Shown here in pieces: positions 15,921 to 25,355 of a stretch of 36,335 nt of DNA. The DNA comes from Gammaproteobacteria bacterium (GTDB lineage: Bacteria; Pseudomonadota; Gammaproteobacteria; Tenderiales; Tenderiaceae). The stretch covers positions 1 through 36,335 of the forward strand of contig JAJRUN010000114.1 in NCBI GenBank assembly GCA_024277755.1, read 5' to 3'. The translations under genes were made by a program, and so were the position numbers. The notes under the pieces are model-generated. The model searched no databases. It was not told the origin of the DNA and worked only from the letters and a program-made list of their open reading frames with translations. Within the stretch, counting starts at the first letter, position 1, and every line of letters begins with the position of its first letter.

Positions 15921-15975
15921 AGGGTGGGCAGGTTTGATTGCATCCAAATAACGGGCATAAAAACCTGCCCACCCT
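15921..15975. repeat. 15-bp perfect inverted repeat between convergent metA and tcdA
   Basis: AGGGTGGGCAGGTTT (15921-15935) is inverted exactly at 15961-15975 with a 25-nt spacer; the right arm includes two bases of the tcdA stop codon. It could end transcription from both sides. Its AGGGTGGGCA arms look like intergenic palindromic repeats I associate with several proteobacterial genomes, so it may be one copy of a dispersed family. I found no second copy here. Confidence 0.6.
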
Positions 15976-16762
15976 ACGCCAACCGCTTTTTCAGTGTCTT
16001 GTTAACGGCACGCGATGCTGCCAAAAAACCAAAACTGGCAGTGACAAAACTGGCAGAACCATAACCAAAACGGCAATCCAGCGAAACACCGTGTATGCCC
16101 GGCTTTTCATGGCTCACCGACCCATCAGCTTTCGGGTAGACCTGCTGCTGTGACGAAAACACGCACTCCACACCAAACGAACGCTTTGGATTACGACTGA
16201 AATTAAATTCACCCCGCAACCGCGAACGCACCTTGGCCGCCAAGGGATCATTAAAGGTTTTACTCAGATCGGCCACCTGAATCATGCCTGGGTCAGTCAA
16301 TCCCCCCGCACCACCAGTAGCGACAACCGGAATCTTATTGCGCTTGCAATAGGCAATCATATTCGATTTGAACTTGATGCTATCCAGCGCATCAATCACA
16401 TAGTCATAACCGCCATCAAGATAGCCATGCATGTTTTCCATGTTCACGTATTCGTGAATCGCATTCACCTCACAATCAGGATTAATCTGTCTGACCCGCC
16501 GCGCCATCACCTCAACCTTGGACTGGCCAAAGGTATCGGTTTGCGTGTGCAATTGACGATTAGCATTGCCCACATCCACCGTGTCGCCATCGATAAACGT
16601 CAGCTGGCCAACCCCGGTGCGCGCCAGCGCCTCTACCACCCAGGAACCCACCCCGCCAACGCCAGCAACAAACACATGCATCTCACGCAGCACATCCACC
16701 GCTGCCGTACCATATAAACGCTGAATCCCACCGAAGCGTTGACTATAATCGTCACTACTCAT
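15974..16762 (-). CDS. tcdA: tRNA threonylcarbamoyladenosine dehydratase TcdA
   Basis: 262 aa from the ATG at 16762 (MSSDDYSQRFGGIQRLYG). This is a ThiF/E1-like adenylating fold with the nucleotide-binding GVGGVGSWVVEALARTG, the FIDGDTVDVGNANRQ segment and the Cys-containing end (VECVFSSQQ) typical of CsdL/YgdL proteins. It uses ATP to cyclise t6A37 of tRNA to ct6A, working with the CsdA-CsdE sulfur system in E. coli. GAG lies 6 nt before the chosen ATG; an adjacent ATG and an upstream TTG are alternatives. It is divergent from the Tag-like gene and convergent with metA. Confidence 0.93.
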   Translation of the reverse strand: MSSDDYSQRFGGIQRLYGTAAVDVLREMHVFVAGVGGVGSWVVEALARTGVGQLTFIDGDTVDVGNANRQLHTQTDTFGQSKVEVMARRVRQINPDCEVNAIHEYVNMENMHGYLDGGYDYVIDALDSIKFKSNMIAYCKRNKIPVVATGGAGGLTDPGMIQVADLSKTFNDPLAAKVRSRLRGEFNFSRNPKRSFGVECVFSSQQQVYPKADGSVSHEKPGIHGVSLDCRFGYGSASFVTASFGFLAASRAVNKTLKKRLA

Positions 16763-16797
16763 CATCAACTCACAAACCAAAAAGACAGTATTTTACC

Positions 16798-17472
16798 ATG
16801 ATCAAATTCGCCTCCCTGTACCAACACGCAGCCCGCCGCAAAGGTGGCGAAGCCGCGCTGGAAGCCCTGCTTTTACCAACACCACTTTCTGCCGACGAGC
16901 TATCCAAGATCCCAGATGATCGCTGGCTGGCGACCATGAGCCGCTGCATCTTTAACTCAGGTTTCAACTGGAAGGTAGTGGATAAAAAATGGCCCGAGTT
17001 TGAAGAGGTCTTCACAGGCTTTAACCCGACCCGCTGGAAGTTTATGTCTGAAGAAGACTTTGAAAGACTCATCAAAGATGCACGTATCATCCGTCACGCC
17101 AAAAAGATATTAGCCGTGCGTGACAACGCCACCTTTCTCTGTGACCTGGCGGAAGAACACGGCAGCACCGCCAAGTTCTTCGCCCACTGGCCCGATGATG
17201 ACTACGTGAGCCTGTTAACTCTGATGAAAAAACGCGGCGCTCGCCTGGGCGGCAACACCGGCCAATACTTTCTGCGTTTCATGGGCAAGGACTCACTTGT
17301 GCTTAGCCGGGATGTCGTCGCCGCATTGATCAGAGAAGGCGTTGTCACCACGACGCCAACATCACAACGTGATTTGAAATTGGTACAACAGGCATTCAAC
17401 CAATGGCGCGAAGAGAGCCACCGACCGCTGACACATATCAGCAAGGTGCTGGCATTTACGGTAGGCGCGTGA
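16798..17472 (+). CDS. Divergent DNA-3-methyladenine glycosylase I (Tag-like) protein
   Basis: 224 aa. The core matches Tag closely in order: SGFNWKVVDKKWPEF, FTGFNPTRWKFMSEEDFERL, DARIIRHAKKILAVRDNA, then LMKKRGARLGGNTGQYFLRFMG. Tag is a helix-hairpin-helix glycosylase that removes 3-methyladenine from DNA. By eye, the position of E. coli Tag Glu38, which recognises the base, is not acidic (RCIFNSGFNW versus LEGQQAGLSW). The Cys/His zinc ligands of Tag are also not evident at either end. It is therefore a family member with uncertain substrate. Its last 17 bp overlap the convergent yigZ gene. Confidence 0.8.
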   Translation: MIKFASLYQHAARRKGGEAALEALLLPTPLSADELSKIPDDRWLATMSRCIFNSGFNWKVVDKKWPEFEEVFTGFNPTRWKFMSEEDFERLIKDARIIRHAKKILAVRDNATFLCDLAEEHGSTAKFFAHWPDDDYVSLLTLMKKRGARLGGNTGQYFLRFMGKDSLVLSRDVVAALIREGVVTTTPTSQRDLKLVQQAFNQWREESHRPLTHISKVLAFTVGA

Positions 17473-18058
17473 TTGACTGCGCCGCACAAAAAGCAATAAA
17501 TTCATCCAGCACAACATCAGGCACATTCAACTGCACCAGCACCTGCTGAGCGTAATCAACACGTAGAATCAGCGCCTCATGTTGATCGACCCAGTGACGC
17601 AATAACTGCTCCCTGGCAAAATCCAGCAACAACCTGACCTCTTGCATCGGCACCGCCTGTTCCAGCGGCAATATCGACATCACCGCCTCCGCCGCACCAC
17701 TATAGGCCCGCACCAGACCTCCGGCGCCGAGTTTGATGCCACCAAAATAACGGATCACCACCACCATTACATCACCCACACCCTTGTGCTGAATCACATT
17801 CAGGATTGGCTTACCCGCCGTACCGGACGGCTCACCAGCATCATTCGAAGCGGCGCTTGAAGCAGAGACAGGATCACCTAACAGATAGGCCCAGCAGTGA
17901 TGACGGGCATCTGGGTAGTCTTGCTTGGCTTGTTCGACGAAGGCGAGCGCTTCTTGGCGGTCAGCAACCTTGCTAGCACGCGCAATGAAGCGGCTTTTTT
18001 TGACTTCGGTCTCGATTTCGATGGTTTGGATGGGGGTTGGGTAGGTGGTACGAGACAT
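17456..18058 (-). CDS. yigZ: IMPACT/YigZ family protein
   Basis: 200 aa, the usual family length. The N-terminal IMPACT (UPF0029) domain shows KKSRFIARAS, HHCWAYLL, SNDAGEPSGTAGKPIL and VVVIRYFGGIKLGAGGLVRAYSGA, all characteristic. The C-terminal 70 residues form the DUF1949-type ferredoxin-like domain. YigZ proteins are associated with ribosomes or translation control; their precise biochemical role is not settled. Convergent 17-bp overlap with the Tag-like gene. Confidence 0.93.
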   Translation of the reverse strand: MSRTTYPTPIQTIEIETEVKKSRFIARASKVADRQEALAFVEQAKQDYPDARHHCWAYLLGDPVSASSAASNDAGEPSGTAGKPILNVIQHKGVGDVMVVVIRYFGGIKLGAGGLVRAYSGAAEAVMSILPLEQAVPMQEVRLLLDFAREQLLRHWVDQHEALILRVDYAQQVLVQLNVPDVVLDEFIAFCAAQSITRLP

Positions 18059-18197
18059 CAGAAAAGTCTAACACGGAGCATTGGCTAGCTCACAACCGAC
18101 TATCCATGTCGAAATATTTTACAGTCCCATATGAAAAAACAGCCCTCTTCGCCTTAAAAAATATTAAATACCTTTGAAAACAACAAACTAAAAATAA

Positions 18198-18213
18198 TGG
18201 CTCACTTTTTGCT
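18198..18213 (+). promoter_or_regulatory. Sigma-54 (RpoN) promoter of the PEP-CTERM gene
   Basis: TGGCTC-N5-TTGCT at 18198-18213 gives the invariant GG (18199-18200) and GC (18211-18212) with exactly 10 bp between them, the -24/-12 signature. The start would be near 18224, leaving a leader of about 80 nt before the ATG at 18307. About 140 bp of A/T-rich DNA upstream is available for an enhancer-binding activator. Sigma-54 control through PrsK/PrsR is known for PEP-CTERM regulons. Confidence 0.7.
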
Positions 18214-18306
18214 TGGTTGCCCTGTCGATAATGTGCATATGGAAATTGCAGGCTCTTTTATACATTCACATATCAGGACTAAAAACACAAAAAGGAGGAT
18301 TATGTT

Positions 18307-19041
18307 ATGAAAAAACAAATATTTATCGGGGGGGTTGCCAGTGCAATGCTGCTGGCAATGAGCAGTGCCAATGCCATTGTGATTGATGATTTTAGTGGTG
18401 ATGCCTTTGGCCCAAGCAACGCACCTTTATCTTCAGCAGCAGGCGTTTCCAGCTACGGCTTCAACCGCACAGTGGACGCCACAAGCTCTGCTCCCAACAC
18501 CACGATTTCAATCAACAGCGGTGCAAGTTTGGGCTTGTTTGCACACAGCCAGGACTCCGGCGTGACTGGCACCTCTCAGGTGAACTTTGACCTGGGCGGA
18601 TTTGACCTGACAGAAGCAGGCACCATAAACGCCTTCCGTATTGGCCTTGATTCTATCGATTTGAGCGGCCTGTTTGGCATTATTGTTGACGGCGTTTCAA
18701 CCTCACTGAACAGCACTAACGTTCTTATCACAAACGGCTTTACAACACCCTCTTTCGCCGACATCCTGTTCTCGGATTTTGCCGGGGTTGACTTCACCAA
18801 TGCCAACAGCGTTTCTCTGTTTGTTGATGGCAGCGGCACAGCCGCGTTAGATGCTGCCTTCAATATGGTAGGCACCGTCTGTTCCGGTCTGGCCAGCAGT
18901 GGTGGTTCAGGTGTGAACGGCACCAACGCTCAGTGTATTGATATACCACCTCCGACTGTTCCAGAACCAGCAACACTGGCCCTGCTGGGTCTTGGCTTAG
19001 CCGGTCTTGGTTATCGCAGTCGTAAAGCCAAAAAAGCCTGA
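18307..19041 (+). CDS. PEP-CTERM sorting-domain secreted protein
   Basis: 244 aa. The signal peptide MKKQIFIGGVASAMLLAMSSANA is followed by a Ser/Thr/Asn/Gly-rich, beta-like body. The C-terminal sorting signal is textbook: VPEP, a hydrophobic helix (ATLALLGLGLAGLGY) and a basic tail (RSRKAKKA). Proteins of this type are exported by Sec and processed by an exosortase (XrtA/EpsH type), usually together with exopolysaccharide. No exosortase is in the window, so that machinery must be elsewhere. Ribosome site AAGGAGGA is 7 nt before the ATG, so strong translation is expected. Preceded by a sigma-54 promoter and followed by a good terminator, it forms its own unit. Confidence 0.93.
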   Translation: MKKQIFIGGVASAMLLAMSSANAIVIDDFSGDAFGPSNAPLSSAAGVSSYGFNRTVDATSSAPNTTISINSGASLGLFAHSQDSGVTGTSQVNFDLGGFDLTEAGTINAFRIGLDSIDLSGLFGIIVDGVSTSLNSTNVLITNGFTTPSFADILFSDFAGVDFTNANSVSLFVDGSGTAALDAAFNMVGTVCSGLASSGGSGVNGTNAQCIDIPPPTVPEPATLALLGLGLAGLGYRSRKAKKA

Positions 19042-19066
19042 TATCGTCGTTAGATTTTAAGCTTGT

Positions 19067-19098
19067 AAAAGGCCCTGTTTTTTAGCGGGGCCTTTTTT
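19067..19098 (+). terminator. Rho-independent terminator of the PEP-CTERM gene
   Basis: AAAAGGCCC (19067-19075) pairs with GGGCCTTTT (19088-19096) around a 12-nt loop and runs into six T (19093-19098), 26 bp past the stop. Confidence 0.9.
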
Positions 19099-19149
19099 GT
19101 TAGCTGACCCCATTCATGCCTGGCAACACTGACAGCAAAAATTCAAAAC

Positions 19150-19174
19150 AAAAAAAGGCCGACACCCGTCGACC
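19150..19174 (-). terminator. Rho-independent terminator of thiC
   Basis: On the minus strand GGTCGAC pairs with GTCGGCC (one mismatch) over a 4-nt loop and is followed by seven T (plus-strand A run 19150-19156). It lies 30 bp past the thiC stop. Confidence 0.75.
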
Positions 19175-19204
19175 CTTCTCTTTACAAGCAATAACCCAAA
19201 AAAA

Positions 19205-21106
<1,902 letters not shown>

Positions 21107-21159
21107 CTAGTGTGCTTGTTGGAAAAAGAGGAAAAACACAACCGAGCAGTAACAACGGC

Positions 21160-21247
21160 ATGGCTTTCCTCCAACGGCATTAACCGTATCAGGTTCAAAG
21201 GGTTTGATCTCAGCCCGTACTTTACTCGCTGGGCACCCCTAGCTTAG
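21160..21247 (-). promoter_or_regulatory. TPP (THI-box) riboswitch controlling thiC
   Basis: Read on the minus strand, the conserved parts appear in order: AGGGGTGCCC, GGGCTGAGA, ACCCTTTGAACCTGATACGG, TTAATGCCGT and GGAGGAAAGC, with short P1 pairing between GCT and AGC at the ends. Thiamine pyrophosphate binding should lower thiC expression. No T-tailed terminator hairpin lies between it and the ATG. A CCTCT at 21127-21131 could pair with the AGAGG of the ribosome site (21104-21108), so translational control is likely. Confidence 0.95.
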
Positions 21248-21253
21248 GCTAAC

Positions 21254-21282
21254 AAAGTAGCCGATTAGCCGCTTTTTTTCAA
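21254..21282 (-). promoter_or_regulatory. Sigma-70 promoter of thiC
   Basis: On the minus strand TTGAAA (21277-21282), a 17-bp spacer and TACTTT (21254-21259). The predicted start near 21247 falls right at the first bases of the riboswitch, which supports the call. Confidence 0.55.
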
Positions 21283-21368
21283 GTCACACCAGACAACGTC
21301 AACCTGCGTCAGCCTTGTGCTTTTTGCTATTTATAACTCGCCTCAAAATAGGCCGACAGGCTTTTGGC

Positions 21369-21397
21369 TTGCGTCAATCGGTCAAACTGCTTAATCT
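21369..21397 (+). promoter_or_regulatory. Candidate sigma-70 promoter of the PCMT/rhodanese/tolC unit
   Basis: TTGCGT (21369-21374), 17 bp, TAATCT (21392-21397); the start would be near 21404, about 34 nt before the ATG. Each hexamer has four matches to consensus, so the call is moderate. Confidence 0.4.
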
Positions 21398-21437
21398 TAG
21401 ACGGTTATGGGTATTGGAAATTTCTAGGGAGAAAAAA

Positions 21438-22094
21438 ATGACAAATATAGAGCTGGCCCGCTTCAATATGGTTGAACAACAAATCCGTCCGTGGGATGTG
21501 CTGGATACCCAGATCCTGGATCTGATGGAAGCCATGCCACGCGAGGCATTTGTTCCCGCTGGCTACGAAAATGTTGCCTATGCCGACATCGACATCCCGA
21601 TTGCTCACAGCGAAGTCATGCTGGCGCCCAAATATGTAGGCCGTATGTTGCAGGCACTGAACATGCGGGAATGTGACATCGCCTTGGAAGTCGGCTGCGG
21701 CACTGGTTATGTCACCGCCCTGCTAAGCAAAACCTGCCGCAAGGTATTCAGCGTTGATATTCACCAGGATTTTGTTGACACCGCTAGCGCCAATCTAAAG
21801 GCCCAGGAAATTGACAACGCCAGTCTAGAAACCGGCGACGCCGCCCAAGGCTGGGATGCCCACGGCCCCTATGACCTGATTTTCATCAGCGGCTCCATCC
21901 CAGAGCTACCCGAAGCCTTCCAGAAATCGCTCAATCGAGGCGGCCGTCTGGTGGCTATTATCGGCGACGGCCCTGTGATGCAAGCAACGCTGATCACCCG
22001 CTCTGCTGTCGATGAATGGCGTGAAGAGCGTTTATTTGAAACAGAAATAAAGCCACTGGTGAATGCCGCCAAGCCGAACCGGTTTGTCTTTTAA
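21438..22094 (+). CDS. Protein-L-isoaspartate O-methyltransferase-like SAM methyltransferase
   Basis: 218 aa from the ATG at 21438 (MTNIELARFNMVEQQIRPWD), with AGGGAG 7 nt upstream. The SAM site is clear (ALEVGCGTGYVTALLS), and the framework REAFVP...AYADIDIPI is that of PCMT proteins, which methylate isoaspartyl residues for repair. In classical PCMTs the substrate loop reads x-T-I-S-x-P (E. coli QTISQP); here it reads EVMLAP, so the conserved Thr and Ser are missing. The gene precedes rhodanese and tolC, a neighbourhood I recall from other gammaproteobacteria. The true substrate may not be isoaspartate. Confidence 0.85.
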   Translation: MTNIELARFNMVEQQIRPWDVLDTQILDLMEAMPREAFVPAGYENVAYADIDIPIAHSEVMLAPKYVGRMLQALNMRECDIALEVGCGTGYVTALLSKTCRKVFSVDIHQDFVDTASANLKAQEIDNASLETGDAAQGWDAHGPYDLIFISGSIPELPEAFQKSLNRGGRLVAIIGDGPVMQATLITRSAVDEWREERLFETEIKPLVNAAKPNRFVF

Positions 22095-22152
22095 GACTGA
22101 TTCCAATATTATTGCCGGCCGATATAATGCCAAAGCTGGCAGGTAGGTTATT

Positions 22153-22473
22153 TTGCGTCAACTAAGCCCCCAACAAGTGCTTGAACTCATCGATAAAAAT
22201 GAAAACAAACCCGTTCTCATCGATGTTCGAGAAGACTTTGAAAACGAGATCTGTGCCATTGAGGGATCCGTCAACATTCCTTTGCACAAGATTCCTGAGG
22301 CCGCAGAAGAGTTGGATCCAAAACAGGAATATATCTTGATCTGCCATCATGGTATGCGCAGTCAGCGTGCCGGGATAATCATGACTTCACTGGGCTTCGA
22401 TAAACTTATCAATCTGGTTGGTGGCATTGATGCCTGGGCCTGCAATATCGCGCCGGAGATGAAGCGCTACTAA
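22153..22473 (+). CDS. Single-domain rhodanese
   Basis: 106 aa with a TTG start; GGTAGG lies 5 nt upstream. The active-site loop is ICHHGMRSQ, i.e. Cys-x-x-Gly-x-Arg, the catalytic Cys and anion-binding Arg of sulfurtransferases. The opening VLIDVREDFENEICAIEGSVN is the usual rhodanese start. It should carry sulfane sulfur as a persulfide in the cytoplasm. It lies 58 bp after the PCMT-like gene and 15 bp before tolC, so it is probably co-transcribed with both. Confidence 0.92.
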   Translation: MRQLSPQQVLELIDKNENKPVLIDVREDFENEICAIEGSVNIPLHKIPEAAEELDPKQEYILICHHGMRSQRAGIIMTSLGFDKLINLVGGIDAWACNIAPEMKRY

Positions 22474-22488
22474 AACAGAAGGTGGCAA

Positions 22489-23814
22489 ATGAATAAACTA
22501 CAACGGATACTGACACCAGTTATCGTCAGCCTAATGATAAGTCCGATCAGTCAGGCGGAAGATCTGTTACAGATTTATCAAGCTGCCTTGTAGAGTGACC
22601 CGGTGCTGCGCGCGCAAAAATCAGCCTTTGACGCAACCAATCACAGTCAACGCCAGATCAAGTCCCTTTACTACCCGAACGTCTCCCTCTCGGCCAACAC
22701 CACCCGGATTGATGAAGACATCACCTCAAGCAGCAGCTTCATCCCCAGCGGCAGCAACCGTTATGACTCCCGCGCATATTCGCTAACCTTGACCCAAGCG
22801 CTATATCGCTGGGACTATGTCAACCAGTTGCGGCAGGCGAAAGCCTCCACCCGCCAGGCCGAAGCCGAGCTGAACCAGGCCTACCAGGACATTATCCTGC
22901 GCGTTTCGCAGCGCTATTTTGATGTCTTGGCCGCCAGGGATGGCCTGGAGTTTGCCCAGGCAGAAAAAAATGCCATTTCCCGCCAACTGGATCAGGCTAA
23001 ACAACGTTTTGAGGTAGGGCTGATTGCGATCACCGATGTCCACGAAGCCCAAGCCGCGTTTGACCTGGCCACGGCCAGCGAGATTGTGGCACAAAATGTC
23101 CTGGCCAGCAGCCGTCTGGCACTACGAGAGCTGACCGGAAAACTGCCTGACAAACTGGCAACACTGGGAACCAAGATAGAGCTGGCCATCCCTGAGCCCG
23201 CCAGCATTGATGCCTGGACTGAATCAGCCCTGCAACGAAACTTCAGCCTGCTGGCCGCAGAGGCGGCAACCGAAGTGGCACACCAACAACTCTCGCAACA
23301 ACGCGCCGGTCGCTACCCCGCTATCGACCTGGTTGCCAGCCACAACTACAACAACATTGGCGGCGGCAGCTTCGGCAGCCGTACAACCGAAGACAACCGG
23401 ATCAGTCTGCAACTAAACCTGCCCATTTACCAGGGCGGTGGTATCTCAGCCGGCATTCGTAACGCCAACGCCCAACTATCGCAGGCCAAAGATTCTCTGG
23501 AACAACGACGCCGCGCCATCCAGCGCGAAGCCAGTGACGCCTATCTCAGCCTGCTGGCAGGCATCAGCCAGGTCAAAGCCCTGCAACAGGCAGTAATCTC
23601 TTCAGAGAGCGCCCTAAATGCCACAGAGGCGGGGTACGAAGTAGGCACTCGCACCACAGTTGACGTACTGATATCTCGCCGCGAACTGTTCCGGACTCAG
23701 CGCGACCTTGCCCGCGCCCGCTACGACTACGTTCTCGCCAACCTGCGTCTACAGCAAGCAGCAGGCGCGCTGGATATCAACGATGTGGAGCAGATTAATC
23801 GCTGGATGAACTAA
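22489..23814 (+). pseudogene. tolC: TolC-family outer-membrane efflux protein, interrupted by TAG at codon 35
   Basis: The frame starts at the ATG at 22489 (AAGGTGG 4-5 nt upstream) with a signal peptide, MNKLQRILTPVIVSLMISPI-SQA. It continues EDLLQIYQAAL, meets an in-frame TAG at 22591-22593, then goes on without further stop as SDPVLRAQKSAFDATNH... to 23814 (about 441 codons in all). The segment is exactly where TolC proteins read 'L..YQ.AL.SDP.L', so TAG most likely replaces CAG (Gln). The remainder is intact, with two repeats of the outer-membrane efflux fold (LRQAKASTRQAEAELNQAYQ, YEVGTRTTVDVL, LRLQQAAGAL). Restart at the GTG at 22603 would give a protein without a signal peptide. Causes could be a recent nonsense mutation, amber suppression or a sequencing error. 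The end overlaps waaA by 20 bp. Confidence 0.85.
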
Positions 23815-25066
23815 GCTGCTGATCAATCAGAGCTTCCAGCCTGGCCTGAGCACCACGATTTTCTGCGAGCAGTTGTTTTCCCTTGCAAGCCATCTCATTG
23901 CGGAGCCCGGCATTTTCAAACAGCTCTGCCACAACCGTTGCCAACTTAGCACTGTCGTCCACCTGACGTGCAGCACCGCGTTCAAGAAACATTTGGCTAA
24001 TCACAGCGAAATTAAACATGTGTGGACCGAACACCACCGGCACACCTACCGCAGCCGGTTCAAGCAGATTATGCCCCCCTGTTGGCACCAAGCTGCCCCC
24101 CATAAAACAAAGATCAGCCGCCGCCAGAAACAGCAGCAGCTCGCCCATGCTGTCGCCAACAAATACTGCCGTTGAATCCAAACAGGGCCGACCTTCACTG
24201 CGCCGTATCACCTCACAACCCTGGCGTTGACACAGCTCGACGACAGCATCAAAACGCTCCGGATGGCGCGGCACCAATACCAGCAGCAAATCAGGCTGAT
24301 ACTGCCTAACCTCGGCAAAGGCCTGTAACAGCAACTCGTCTTCACCTGCGTGAGTACTGGCCGCCAGCCATACCGGCCGCTGAGCAAACAGATCACGACG
24401 CAATGCCACCCCCTGTTCTATCAAGCCATTTGCCAGACTGAGATCAAATTTTACACTGCCGGTTACCTGAACCAAATCACGCCGCGCACCCAGAGCAATA
24501 AAACGCCCGGCATCAACATCACTCTGCGCCGCAATCACAGTGACATTATTCAGCGTACTGACAGCCAGAGCCGAGAACCGTGTATAACCACGGGCGGAAC
24601 GAGCTGACATACGGGCATTGGCAATGATAACGGGGACATCCTGCCGACTGCAGTGATGAAACAGGTTTGGCCACAGTTCGGTCTCCATCACCACCAGCAG
24701 GCGCGGCCGAATACGATTGAGAAAGCGTTTAATGACGCCATTCATGTCATAAGGCATATAGACATGCAGCACCTGCTCACCAAACAATCGTTTCACCTGT
24801 TCAGAACCAGTGGGAGTGGTGGTAGTCACCAGCACAGGAGTATCAGGGTTAGCATTAAGCAAATGTTTGATCAGAGGCACTGCCGCCAGCATCTCGCCAA
24901 CTGAGACCGCATGCACCCAGATGGGGCGCGACTCAAGGGCAGTAACAAATGCAAAACGCTCTGACCAACGCCGCCGATAAGCAGGCGTTTTTCTGCCCCG
25001 TCGCCACAACCGCAGCAACACAAAAGGGGTCAACAACATCAATACCAGACTGTAGATAACGCGCAT
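23795..25066 (-). CDS. waaA: 3-deoxy-D-manno-octulosonic acid (Kdo) transferase
   Basis: 423 aa, the usual WaaA/KdtA length. An N-terminal membrane anchor (VIYSLVLMLLTPFVLLRLW) is followed by the GT30 domain. It holds the catalytic-Glu segment HAVSVGEMLAA, then METELWPNL and the CMP-Kdo-binding C-terminal half (GGSLVPTGGHNLLEPA). It transfers Kdo from CMP-Kdo to lipid IVA at the inner face of the cytoplasmic membrane, starting the LPS core. Start ATG at 25066 with GAGGT 4 nt upstream; a TTG lies one codon before. Convergent 20-bp overlap with tolC, divergent from msbA. Confidence 0.96.
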   Translation of the reverse strand: MRVIYSLVLMLLTPFVLLRLWRRGRKTPAYRRRWSERFAFVTALESRPIWVHAVSVGEMLAAVPLIKHLLNANPDTPVLVTTTTPTGSEQVKRLFGEQVLHVYMPYDMNGVIKRFLNRIRPRLLVVMETELWPNLFHHCSRQDVPVIIANARMSARSARGYTRFSALAVSTLNNVTVIAAQSDVDAGRFIALGARRDLVQVTGSVKFDLSLANGLIEQGVALRRDLFAQRPVWLAASTHAGEDELLLQAFAEVRQYQPDLLLVLVPRHPERFDAVVELCQRQGCEVIRRSEGRPCLDSTAVFVGDSMGELLLFLAAADLCFMGGSLVPTGGHNLLEPAAVGVPVVFGPHMFNFAVISQMFLERGAARQVDDSAKLATVVAELFENAGLRNEMACKGKQLLAENRGAQARLEALIDQQLSSSSD

Positions 25067-25355
25067 CAATACCTCAAAAACAGCGGCCTAAAAGCCGCCG
25101 GATAATATCACACCGCCTGCCACCGACTTGCAACTGACTTAAGCCAGCCCTAAAATACGCGTTTTCGTCGCCCCAGCCCTATCGTGTCAAATTCAGACAA
25201 AAATAGTCACCCGAAAAACCTCTATGCTCCACGTCTCCGGCTCAGCCGGATTGGTATGGTTGCCGATCCATCTGTCTGTCCGCTGGCCACGGGAACAAGG
25301 GCGTTAAGATGTCCTGCCATGTTACATTTAAGCACCTACAAAAAGTCAGACCAAG
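25067..25355. other. Divergent waaA/msbA intergenic region
   Basis: No credible ORF is visible. A small hairpin, TCCGGC-TCA-GCCGGA, lies at 25236-25250. Promoters for both genes are expected here, but I cannot pick convincing -35/-10 pairs. Confidence 0.35.

Noticed and set aside
21315..21437. N-terminal extension of the PCMT-like protein
   Set aside because: The extra 41 codons have no family similarity, while the ATG at 21438 has a strong ribosome site.
22603..23814. tolC as an intact gene starting at the GTG at 22603
   Set aside because: That start lacks a ribosome site and drops the signal peptide and the conserved first helix, both encoded in frame just upstream of the TAG.
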